A stretch of DNA of 64,000 nt from Lysinibacillus_B sp036662795 (GTDB lineage Bacteria; Bacillota; Bacilli; Bacillales_A; Planococcaceae): contig NZ_JBAFWZ010000007.1 in the NCBI RefSeq assembly GCF_036662795.1, positions 92,012 through 156,011 on the forward strand, given 5' to 3'. Position numbers and translations under genes: made by a program. Each line of letters starts with the position of its first letter. The first letter of the stretch is position 1. Shown here piece by piece: positions 17,801 to 25,593 of the stretch. The notes under the pieces are model-generated. The model saw only the letters and a list, made by a program, of their open reading frames with translations. It searched no databases and had not been told where the DNA came from.

Positions 17801-18010
17801 GTAATCCAAAATGGTGAAGCACAGCTTGTAGTAAACACTTTAACAAAAGGCAAGCAACCAGCACGTGATGGCTTCCGTATTCGTCGCGAGTCTGTAGAAA
17901 ATGGTGTGCCATGTTTAACATCTTTAGATACTGCAGAGGCGATGCTACGTGTAATTGAGTCAATGACATTCACAGCTGAGGAAATGCCAAAAGCGGAGGT
18001 AGTACATTAA
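14813..18010 (+). CDS. carB: Carbamoyl-phosphate synthase, large subunit
   Basis: Makes carbamoyl phosphate from bicarbonate, ammonia and two ATP. 1065 residues from the ATG at 14813, which has AAGGAG nine bases upstream; a longer in-frame reading from 14789 is less likely. The two homologous ATP-grasp halves are visible: [20 protein letters not shown] near the start and [19 protein letters not shown] near 555, with [14 protein letters not shown] and [14 protein letters not shown] as paired ATP-grasp motifs. The C-terminal MGS-like allosteric domain begins near 930. Confidence 0.97.
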   Translation: [1065 protein letters not shown]

Positions 18011-18011
18011 T

Positions 18012-18785
18012 ATGATTCGCCAAGAACGAATGACAGTCGTTGGGCAATCGAAAATCGCGCATAACATTTTTGAGCTTACAGTACAAGGCGAACTTGTCCA
18101 GGAAATGACTCCTGGACAGTTCGTGCACGTACGTGTCGCTGATATGTTTGAGCCGCTATTACGACGTCCAATTAGTATTGCAAATATCAATAAAGAAACA
18201 AATGAATTTACGATGATCTATCGTGCAGAAGGTCGTGGAACAGAAATTCTATCGTTAAAGCAAGTAGGCGATGCGATCGATATTTTAGGTCCAATTGGTA
18301 ACGGCTTCCCTGTTGATGCAGTACAAAAAGGCGGTACAGCACTTCTTGTAGGAGGGGGTATCGGTGTACCACCCCTATATGAATTATCAAAGCAATTAAA
18401 TGCACGTGGTGTACGTACGATTCATGTATTAGGCTTCCAATCAGAAAATGTTTGTTTTTATGAGGAACAGTTTAGCCATTTAGGTGATACACATTATGTC
18501 ACAGCGGATGGAACAAAAGGAACGAAGGGCTTTGTAACAAACTTACTAGATGAAATGCAGCCGGAGTTTGATGTGTTCTATTCTTGTGGACCGCTTCCGA
18601 TGTTAAAGGCACTTGAAGCACAATTCCCAAATAAGCCAGGCTACTTATCATTTGAAGAGCGTATGGCTTGTGGTATTGGGGCTTGCTTCGCTTGTGTATG
18701 TAACACAACGGATGCGACTGAAAAAGATTATGTCAAAGTGTGCTCAGATGGGCCAGTATTCCCGAAAGGAGTTGTGGCACTATGA
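18012..18785 (+). CDS. pyrK: Dihydroorotate dehydrogenase B, electron-transfer subunit
   Basis: FAD and 2Fe-2S subunit passing electrons from PyrD to NAD+. 257 residues: FAD-binding barrel (RRPISIANI near 54-62), NAD-binding fold with LVGGGIGVPPLYELSKQL, and a C-terminal 2Fe-2S cluster in CGIGACFACVC plus a later Cys in YVKVCSDGP. Its stop overlaps the pyrD start by four bases (ATGA). Presence of pyrK shows the NAD-linked class 1B enzyme. Confidence 0.96.
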   Translation: MIRQERMTVVGQSKIAHNIFELTVQGELVQEMTPGQFVHVRVADMFEPLLRRPISIANINKETNEFTMIYRAEGRGTEILSLKQVGDAIDILGPIGNGFPVDAVQKGGTALLVGGGIGVPPLYELSKQLNARGVRTIHVLGFQSENVCFYEEQFSHLGDTHYVTADGTKGTKGFVTNLLDEMQPEFDVFYSCGPLPMLKALEAQFPNKPGYLSFEERMACGIGACFACVCNTTDATEKDYVKVCSDGPVFPKGVVAL

Positions 18786-19693
18786 GCCGAATTAACGTTA
18801 AATTACCAGGATTAGATTTAAAAAATCCGATTATGCCAGCGTCAGGCTGCTTTGGCTTCGGCCGTGAATATGCACAGCTATATGATTTATCAAAGCTAGG
18901 TGCCATTATGATTAAGGCTACTACGGTAGAAACACGCCGTGGTAACCCGACACCTCGAGTAGCAGAAACTGCAGCCGGGATGTTAAATGCAATCGGCTTA
19001 CAAAATCCAGGGATTGATAAAGTAATGTCAGAGGAGCTTCCTTTCTTAGAGGACTACGATGTACCGATTATTGCGAATGTTGCTGGTACAGAAGTTGCGG
19101 ATTATGTAGAAGTGGCCGAGAGAATTTCAAAAGCACCGAACGTTCATGCATTAGAATTAAATATTTCATGTCCAAACGTAAAATGTGGTGGTATTCAGTT
19201 CGGAACGGATCCAGAAACTGCTCGTGAATTAGTGGAAGCGGTTAAGGCTGTATCTAGCGTACCAGTATACGTAAAATTATCTCCGAATGTAACGAATATC
19301 GTGGACATTGCAAAAGCGGTTGAAGCAGGCGGGGCAGACGGTATTACAATGATTAATACATTAATTGGTATGCGCCTTCATGAAAAAACAGGAAAGCCTG
19401 TAATTGCTAATGGTACAGGAGGTCTTTCTGGTCCAGCAGTGAAGCCAGTAGCTATCCGTATGGTATATGAAGTATACAAAGCTGTCAATATTCCGATAAT
19501 TGGTATGGGAGGCATAACGAATGCTCAGGACGTTATCGATTTTATGTCGGCAGGTGCATCTGCAGTTGCAGTCGGTACAGCAAACTTTGTCGATCACTTT
19601 GTATGTCCGACGATTATTGATGATTTACCAGCGAAGTTAGAAGAGCTAGGTGTAAAGCATATTACAGAAATAATTGGAAGGAGTCACCGTTAA
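18782..19693 (+). CDS. pyrD: Dihydroorotate dehydrogenase B, catalytic subunit
   Basis: FMN enzyme oxidising dihydroorotate to orotate together with PyrK. 303 residues from the ATG at 18782, in ATGA overlap with pyrK and behind GAAAGGAG. Class 1 motifs: PASGCFGFGREYAQLYD, the loop LELNISCPNVKCGGIQFGTD holding the catalytic Cys of class 1B, YVKLSPNV, and GMGGITNAQDVIDFMSAGA near the FMN phosphate. Confidence 0.97.
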   Translation: MSRINVKLPGLDLKNPIMPASGCFGFGREYAQLYDLSKLGAIMIKATTVETRRGNPTPRVAETAAGMLNAIGLQNPGIDKVMSEELPFLEDYDVPIIANVAGTEVADYVEVAERISKAPNVHALELNISCPNVKCGGIQFGTDPETARELVEAVKAVSSVPVYVKLSPNVTNIVDIAKAVEAGGADGITMINTLIGMRLHEKTGKPVIANGTGGLSGPAVKPVAIRMVYEVYKAVNIPIIGMGGITNAQDVIDFMSAGASAVAVGTANFVDHFVCPTIIDDLPAKLEELGVKHITEIIGRSHR

Positions 19694-19694
19694 T

Positions 19695-20408
19695 ATGAAC
19701 AACAAACCTATTATTGCACTAGACTTTCCAGGGGAGAAAGAAGTGTTTAACTTTTTAAACCAATTTAACGAGCAGCTTTTCGTGAAAATTGGGATGGAGC
19801 TTTATATGCAGGAAGGTCCAGATATTGTACGTAAAGTAAAAGAACAGGGCCATGATATTTTCTTAGATTTAAAGCTTCATGATATTCCGAATACGGTAAA
19901 GTCTGCAATGAAGGGTTTAGCACGATTAGGTGTAGATTTAGTTAATGTTCATGCAGCAGGTGGCAAGAATATGATGGAAGGTGCGCTTGAAGGTCTTGAA
20001 GCAGGTACGCCTGTTGGTAAAAATAGAGCCGCATTAATTGCAGTAACACAATTAACATCGACAACGGAAGAGCAAATGCAAAATGAGCAAAAGATTGCCC
20101 TATCTTTAAATGAATCTGTACTTCATTATGCACAGTTAACGAAAGCTGCCGGTTTAAATGGTGTTGTTTGTTCTGTACATGAGGCTCGTGCAATTGCAGA
20201 GGTTTGTGGCGAGGATTTTCTTCGTGTAACGCCTGGTATTCGCATGGCTGGTGGCGAAGCACATGATCAAAAACGCATTGCAACACCAGACGGAGCGCGC
20301 CAGGATGGATCGTCACTAATTGTTGTCGGTAGAGCAATTACAGGTGCAGCTAATCCAGTAGCAGCTTATAAAAATGTTTGTGAATTATGGGAGGAAAAAA
20401 TAATATGA
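19695..20408 (+). CDS. pyrF: Orotidine 5'-phosphate decarboxylase
   Basis: Decarboxylates OMP to UMP. 237 residues from the ATG at 19695, behind GGAAGGAG; the upstream in-frame ATG lies inside pyrD. Active-site tetrad in DIFLDLKLHDIPNTVKSA, phosphate-binding stretches TPGIRMAGG and VVGRAITGAANPVAAY. Overlaps pyrE by ATGA. Confidence 0.97.
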   Translation: MNNKPIIALDFPGEKEVFNFLNQFNEQLFVKIGMELYMQEGPDIVRKVKEQGHDIFLDLKLHDIPNTVKSAMKGLARLGVDLVNVHAAGGKNMMEGALEGLEAGTPVGKNRAALIAVTQLTSTTEEQMQNEQKIALSLNESVLHYAQLTKAAGLNGVVCSVHEARAIAEVCGEDFLRVTPGIRMAGGEAHDQKRIATPDGARQDGSSLIVVGRAITGAANPVAAYKNVCELWEEKII

Positions 20409-21040
20409 CATTACAAAACGAAATCGCACACGCTATGCTAAAAGTAGGTGCAGTAGAATTAAACCCAACAGAATTATTTACTTGGGCTTCAGGTATTAAA
20501 TCACCTATTTACTGTGATACACGTTTAACAATTTCAGATCCTGTTATTCGTAAACAACTTGCGAACGGTTTAGCGCAAAATATTAAAGAATTTTTCCCAG
20601 AGACTGAAATAGTTGCAGGTACAGCTACAGCAGGTATCCCGCATGCAGCATGGGTTTCTGATATTTTAGAGCTACCAATGGTATATGTGCGCTCAAAAGC
20701 AAAAGAGCACGGTCGTGGCAATCAAATCGAAGGTAAATATGCAGCTGGACAAAAAGTGGTAGTCGTTGAAGATATCGTATCAACAGGCGGCTCTGCTATT
20801 ACAGCAGTAGAAGCATTACGCGCAGCTGGCTGTGAGGTAGTTGGGGTAGTTTGTGTATATACATACAACTTACCAAAAGCTGAAAAAGCATTCGACGAAA
20901 TCGGCGTAAAATACGTATCTCTAACAAACTTCGACTACTTAGTAGAAGCAGCAAACGAATCAGGCACTATCCAAGCAGACCAAATCCCATTCTTGAAGGA
21001 GTGGCACGCGGACCTTAAAGCAGGGAATTTACAAAAATAA
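20405..21040 (+). CDS. pyrE: Orotate phosphoribosyltransferase
   Basis: Joins orotate and PRPP to form OMP. 211 residues from the ATG at 20405, behind GGGAGG. PRPP motif VVVVEDIVSTGGSAITAVEAL (shown as EDIVSTGGSA, about 122-131), flexible loop RSKAKEHGRGNQIEG. Last gene of the operon. The last 21 bases before and around its stop are repeated at 21237-21257, after the structured element. Confidence 0.97.
   Translation: MTLQNEIAHAMLKVGAVELNPTELFTWASGIKSPIYCDTRLTISDPVIRKQLANGLAQNIKEFFPETEIVAGTATAGIPHAAWVSDILELPMVYVRSKAKEHGRGNQIEGKYAAGQKVVVVEDIVSTGGSAITAVEALRAAGCEVVGVVCVYTYNLPKAEKAFDEIGVKYVSLTNFDYLVEAANESGTIQADQIPFLKEWHADLKAGNLQK
21016..21036 (+). repeat. 21-bp direct repeat, copy 1 (pyrE 3' end)
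   Basis: Begins at TAAAGCAGGG inside the last codons of pyrE and ends one base before its final codons finish. An identical copy lies at 21237-21257. Confidence 0.9.
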
Positions 21041-21080
21041 TTGAATTTATTTTAAAGTGAATGAAATGCTACTTATATAG

Positions 21081-21233
21081 GTAGAGCTGTGGCGAAAGCA
21101 AAGTGACAGCCACACTGGAAAACTTAAAGCTGGAGAGCTTTAAGTTTTCCATGCGACGAGGCTTGAGGTTGTGAAACAATCTCAACCGCAGGAGCACAAC
21201 GGAAAGAGGCCCGGCACTAGCCGGGCTTCTTTT
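21081..21233 (+). ncRNA. Structured RNA-like element after pyrE, family not recognised
   Basis: Four successive hairpins in about 150 bases: TGTGGC/GCCACA (21088-21093/21109-21114); a perfect 15-bp stem GGAAAACTTAAAGCT (21117-21131) with its complement (21136-21150) and a GGAG loop; TTGAG.TTGT/ACAA.CTCAA (21163-21185); and GCCCGGC/GCCGGGC followed by TTCTTTT (21209-21233), an intrinsic terminator. Unpaired purine-rich joints (GCGACGAGG, CGCAGGAGCACAACGGAAAGAG) separate them. No open reading frame. It could be the 3' UTR of the pyr operon, a small RNA or a small mobile repeat. I compared it from memory with common riboswitch consensus motifs and found no match. Confidence 0.55.
21209..21233 (+). 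terminator. Terminator ending the pyr operon / structured element
   Basis: Perfect 7-bp GC-only stem GCCCGGC/GCCGGGC, loop ACTA, then TTCTTTT. Confidence 0.85.
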
Positions 21234-21236
21234 ACG

Positions 21237-21257
21237 TAAAGCAGGGAATTTACAAAA
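21237..21257 (+). repeat. 21-bp direct repeat, copy 2
   Basis: Exact copy of 21016-21036, starting just after the terminator T run. It is non-coding here but reads as a pyrE C-terminus with its own stop (TGA) if placed in frame. Confidence 0.9.
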
Positions 21258-21278
21258 TTGATAAGTGTTTGCTTGACG

Positions 21279-21320
21279 CAAAAAAGCAGGTGGAGAAAAT
21301 GAGTTTTTCTCCACCTGCTA
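21279..21320 (-). terminator. Terminator of the Vpr-like protease gene
   Basis: Perfect 15-bp stem (21285-21299 with 21305-21319; AGCAGGTGGAGAAAA and complement). On the minus strand it is followed by a TTTTTT run (A run at 21280-21285 on the plus strand). 20 bases past the protease stop. Confidence 0.92.
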
Positions 21321-21339
21321 TTGTATTTTCATAGCTTAC

Positions 21340-24300
21340 TTATGGCTTAACTGGCTTCTTGCCGTTGCCGTTTCCATGCCCAGGTTTGTTTCCATTCCCA
21401 TTTCCTGGTTTGTCAGGCTTACCATTATTTGAAGCTGTCTTTTTAATCGTAATTGTTTTTGTTGTTTTATTGCCAACAATATCTTCCACTTCGATCGTAA
21501 ATTCATTATCTCCATCTACAAGGGCAAGCTCTAATGCAAGATCCTTTGTATAGCCCTTCATTGCATATGGCTCTGAAAGCTCTTTGTAGAATCTTTCATC
21601 TCCATTTACTGTAACACGAACCTCATCAAAGTTATCCTTAACTGTAATATTAACCGTTGCTGTTTGCTCTTTTGTATTTTTCACATAATTATTTTTAATC
21701 GACAGAGTTGGAGCGGTTGTATCGACAATTACTTTACGAGCAATTTGCATTTCATTTTTGAATTCATCTATTGCTTTTACGCGGATATCTTGAACGCCAT
21801 CTTTTAGAGTTAATGTGTGAGAGAAGTTCAAGCCGTCGAATGTAGCCTCTTGCTCATTTACTGTAACAGAAGTGATTTTCGATTCGTCTTCTACACGTCC
21901 AACTACGTCTACTAGACTAGTATTAAAGCCGTCAAAGAATTCCGGACTATCAATATAGATTACTGGATGATTCTTTTCAGGTGTACCAGTAACGTTGAAC
22001 GGATACTCGGCTATGTTACGTGCAGCATCGACTACCTGCACTGTAATCTCGTCTTTCGGTGTTAATGGTGCAGTAATAATATATGAAGCTGTTTGAACCG
22101 TTAGTTTGTCTGAAATCGCCTTACCATTGACAAATACTTGCCAATATTCTACGCCTGTCCCACCTGTAGAGTCTGTAAAATCAGCAATAGATACTACATT
22201 TGTGGCTACATCAAATCCGACATCTGCACTTGGCGCCTTTGTATCAACTTTTACTGGATATTGAAGAGTCTGCCATTCAGCACCCTCGTAATCAATTACA
22301 CCGCTTACCTGAAGTACATAATCCCCATCAGCTGCCAGCTTATTATTGATTTTCCCATCCCAGCCGTAATTTAAATTATACGTATAAGGGTTTGCCGTTG
22401 TATTTGTATAATGCTTACGTAATTCGTTCGCTGTACGAAGTGTACGTAACACTTTACCGTCTTTATCAAGAACCTGTACTTTAAATTCCTTTGCATTTCG
22501 GAATAGAGAGAAGACAGGAATCGCCTTATCACGAACGCCATCCCCGTTTGGAGAGAAGCCAAAGCGAGCAGAATCGAAATTGCCGCCACCTGTAATAAAG
22601 CTGCCTTGCTCATCGGCTAGTGCAGTATAGCCCCAAAACGTTTTACTATCCCATGCAAAGTAGTCGAAAATTGGTGCATCATCCCACTCACCATTAAATC
22701 CAAAGAAAGGAACAGTTAACGGTACATTACCAGTAACTTCTTCATTTGGATCTGTTAATGTGACAAATCCGTCCACGAAGAAGCCATTTGTATAAATCGA
22801 ACTAAAGAAGCTAGCTATGTCCGTAGTGTCAACCGAAACTGTGATAGGTGCAGTTCCATTTGCAGGAATTGTAACAGTTTCTGGTGCTGTTACGTCAATA
22901 TCTTCATCAGTTAATACGATTTGACCATACGTATTAGGTAGGTTCACAAATAGTCCATCGCCAGCGTTTACAGGAGCATCCATTTGAATTTGTGTATGAA
23001 CGTTGAAAGTTTTTTCTTCATCTGAATAGTTTTTCGCATTTAACGTAAAAGTGAACGTATTGTTTTTAATTTCTTTTAAGGCTACTTTGGGCTCATTTGT
23101 ATTTTCGTTTGTTACAACAACATCTGTTGAAAGTGCATTGGCCAATTGCATTAAGCCCGAACCTTGACGGCGAGGGGAAACGTATTCACCAGGGGCTAAT
23201 TCCACTGGCGCAGACGTATTCATTAATAGATTTTTCGCTAGTTGAACACGATCAGAGCCTGATAAATTAAATTCTTGATCAATACGTTCTAGCACTAGTG
23301 TTGTACCACCTGCAACATGCGGAGCTGCCATTGAAGTACCACTCATTAAGCCGTATTGATTATCGTTTAAAGTCGAGAAAATATTACCACCTGGTGCTGT
23401 AATTTCTGGTTTAAAGTCTAGGTTTGGAGTAGGACCCCAAGATGAGAAATCACTCATTTTGCCAGCATTTGCATTGGGTGTTTCTACAAAGTTTCCTTCG
23501 AATGATACTGTGACAGTGCTTCCATTCGTTAAGGCTGTCTTTAATGCCTCGCCATTTGTTTGAAGGGCAAACATATATGGAATTTTTATCGCAGGATCTG
23601 AAGCCATATTTATTGTACCAGCGGCATTGTTATAAATAATAATCCCAGCTGCGCCAGCGGCTTGGGCGTTAAGTGCTTTATCTACGAAAGTGTATGTGCC
23701 GCGTTTAACCAATGCAATTTTTCCATTAACATCTTTTCCTGCAAAATCATCAGCACCACCTAGCCCAGCATCAACAAGCTCCATTGGTCCAGTGTAAGTT
23801 TTGATTGGATCTTGATCATTCGCTAATAAATAAAGTGCATCTCCCGCGTCTGTACCATCGATTTGATACGAGAAGCTATATGCTGTAATTGTCTTATTTT
23901 CAAAAGAAGCAACGCCTAAAGAATGATGCGATACACTTGGTGAACCTGTTAAACCGTAATCCTGATTTTCAGCGTAAGGATAAAAATAGCCATTGCCATA
24001 AAATGCGGAGTTTCCAGCAGAAATCGCTACAAGTATACCGTTTTCTGTCGCTCGTTGTACGGCTTGCTGTTCTGGGTTATTGTCATCCACAAAGCCTGCA
24101 GTTGCACCTAGTGACATATTAATTACATCAACGCCAAGTTTAATAGAGTCATCTATCGCTTTAATATAAATATCGCCGTAAGTAGAAGGGAAGCCGGGGT
24201 CGTTACCGAATACCTTTAACGCTAAAATTTGCGCTTCTGGGGCTACGCCTTTAATACCGCCATCTTCCTCGGATCCATTTGCTGCAACAGTACCACCGAC

Positions 24301-25089
24301 ATGCATCCCGTGCATTGTCGCATCAGGACCTAAATCTAATATTTGATTATTGCCATCCATATAGTTATAGCCGAACGGGACTTTTGCAGTATAGTACCCA
24401 CCATTTTTGATAGAGCCGTTTGCTAATAGCCCGTCAACTTCTTCCTTTGTAATTTCAGCAGTAGAATTATCTGTTAACACCATATCTTTATGGCTCGGAT
24501 CAATCCCTGAATCGATTACCCCGACAACCATTCCTTCTCCACGGAACCCATATTCATTCCATGCTCGTTGTGCTTGAACAAGTTCCTTAGAATGGATCAT
24601 TTCTGGTTTTTCAGTGGGTCTTTCGTACTCTGTCGATTCATAAACTGCCTTTACCCCGTTAGTAGCGGCAATTTTTTCAACATATTTAGCCTCAACCTCT
24701 GCTGAAAACCCATTAAATACAGTTGTAAAGTTTTCTAAAATTTCAATAGAAGGAGCAACTGATTCAACTGAATTTTGAACATTAGCTTGTTCAGTTGTAA
24801 TCTTACTTTCTAGCATTTTACGCTCTGAAACTCGTAAATCTTTGTAAAGTACACCTTTCTCAGTTGCTTGTTCAATTGTAGGTGCACCTTCAAGCTCAAC
24901 AATAATTCGGACCTTTTCTTCCGGGTTTTCTGGATTTTCAAGCGTTTCCGGAATCGTCGTATTTGGTTTGGATACCTCAATAGGTGGCTTGTCTATACTT
25001 AGACCGGCGCTTTGCATACCAAATGCTGCTGAGCTAAATGACAACATTAAAATCATTATCAATAGCATCGCTTTTCTAAATTTCGCCAA
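21340..25089 (-). CDS. Large secreted Vpr-like subtilisin-family serine protease
   Basis: Secreted S8 protease precursor, 1249 residues. Signal peptide about 1-24 (MAKFRK, hydrophobic stretch, SSAAFG). An I9-type inhibitor propeptide follows (about 58-155). The catalytic triad is Asp193 in VVGVIDSGIDPSHKD, His260 in MHGMHVGGTVA and Ser586 in SGTSMAAPHVAGG. A PA domain is inserted between His and Ser (KGTYTFVDKALNAQAAGAAGIIIYNN region, given here by its ALNAQAAGAAGIIIYNN core). Past 700 come Fn3/beta-sandwich and Ig-like repeats, then a Gly/Asn/Lys/Pro-rich tail of about 25 residues. The TTG start follows GAGGAGGG. No LPxTG or S-layer motif is seen. It is larger than B. subtilis Vpr and may be wall-retained. 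Confidence 0.92.
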   Translation of the reverse strand: MAKFRKAMLLIMILMLSFSSAAFGMQSAGLSIDKPPIEVSKPNTTIPETLENPENPEEKVRIIVELEGAPTIEQATEKGVLYKDLRVSERKMLESKITTEQANVQNSVESVAPSIEILENFTTVFNGFSAEVEAKYVEKIAATNGVKAVYESTEYERPTEKPEMIHSKELVQAQRAWNEYGFRGEGMVVGVIDSGIDPSHKDMVLTDNSTAEITKEEVDGLLANGSIKNGGYYTAKVPFGYNYMDGNNQILDLGPDATMHGMHVGGTVAANGSEEDGGIKGVAPEAQILALKVFGNDPGFPSTYGDIYIKAIDDSIKLGVDVINMSLGATAGFVDDNNPEQQAVQRATENGILVAISAGNSAFYGNGYFYPYAENQDYGLTGSPSVSHHSLGVASFENKTITAYSFSYQIDGTDAGDALYLLANDQDPIKTYTGPMELVDAGLGGADDFAGKDVNGKIALVKRGTYTFVDKALNAQAAGAAGIIIYNNAAGTINMASDPAIKIPYMFALQTNGEALKTALTNGSTVTVSFEGNFVETPNANAGKMSDFSSWGPTPNLDFKPEITAPGGNIFSTLNDNQYGLMSGTSMAAPHVAGGTTLVLERIDQEFNLSGSDRVQLAKNLLMNTSAPVELAPGEYVSPRRQGSGLMQLANALSTDVVVTNENTNEPKVALKEIKNNTFTFTLNAKNYSDEEKTFNVHTQIQMDAPVNAGDGLFVNLPNTYGQIVLTDEDIDVTAPETVTIPANGTAPITVSVDTTDIASFFSSIYTNGFFVDGFVTLTDPNEEVTGNVPLTVPFFGFNGEWDDAPIFDYFAWDSKTFWGYTALADEQGSFITGGGNFDSARFGFSPNGDGVRDKAIPVFSLFRNAKEFKVQVLDKDGKVLRTLRTANELRKHYTNTTANPYTYNLNYGWDGKINNKLAADGDYVLQVSGVIDYEGAEWQTLQYPVKVDTKAPSADVGFDVATNVVSIADFTDSTGGTGVEYWQVFVNGKAISDKLTVQTASYIITAPLTPKDEITVQVVDAARNIAEYPFNVTGTPEKNHPVIYIDSPEFFDGFNTSLVDVVGRVEDESKITSVTVNEQEATFDGLNFSHTLTLKDGVQDIRVKAIDEFKNEMQIARKVIVDTTAPTLSIKNNYVKNTKEQTATVNITVKDNFDEVRVTVNGDERFYKELSEPYAMKGYTKDLALELALVDGDNEFTIEVEDIVGNKTTKTITIKKTASNNGKPDKPGNGNGNKPGHGNGNGKKPVKP

Positions 25090-25593
25090 AACATTCCCTC
25101 CTCATCTTCTAAAACTATGAAAGTCTAAATAGAGTAAACGTAAAGAATAGAGTATGTTGCTATATTTGAAGAAGTATTTATTGATATGAAGTCTACATTT
25201 ATTCTATTTATTTATTCGTATGCATAGTTAGTAGGCTTTCATGCTTATTTCGTGAAGGGAAACTATATAAAAGGAAAATAATCATATGATTTAAAAAGTA
25301 AATCTGTAAAAAGGTTCATTATAGAATATCGAAATATAGAATTTATGGGGGTAGAAATTACGATTTTGTGATACGTGTCGACTAATCCTAATCCTTGATA
25401 TATCGACAAATAATAATAGTTGAGTATTTTGTCTTTGTTAGATTGATTGATACTTTTGTGTGCTGAAATATTATATTTTTTCTATTCTAAATAATTAGTT
25501 TATTATTTAATACCTAAATAAATAATTCCTATTACCGATAATTGTTAAAGTGATTATGTTTTAAAGTAATGAAAGAGAAGGTGTTATATTTAC
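25090..25593. other. Intergenic region between protease and chemoreceptor genes
   Basis: AT-rich 504-bp divergent region. It holds the Shine-Dalgarno of the protease gene at its left end and a SigD-like promoter for the chemoreceptor near 25515-25541. I saw no further gene, and no convincing protease promoter could be fixed. Confidence 0.6.
25515..25541 (+). promoter_or_regulatory. SigD-type (motility) promoter of the chemoreceptor gene
   Basis: TAAA (25515-25518), exactly 15 bases, then ACCGATAA (25534-25541). The SigD consensus is TAAA-N15-GCCGATAT, so the -35 box and spacing are perfect and six of eight -10 bases match. It lies 52 bases before the chemoreceptor start. Confidence 0.7.
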
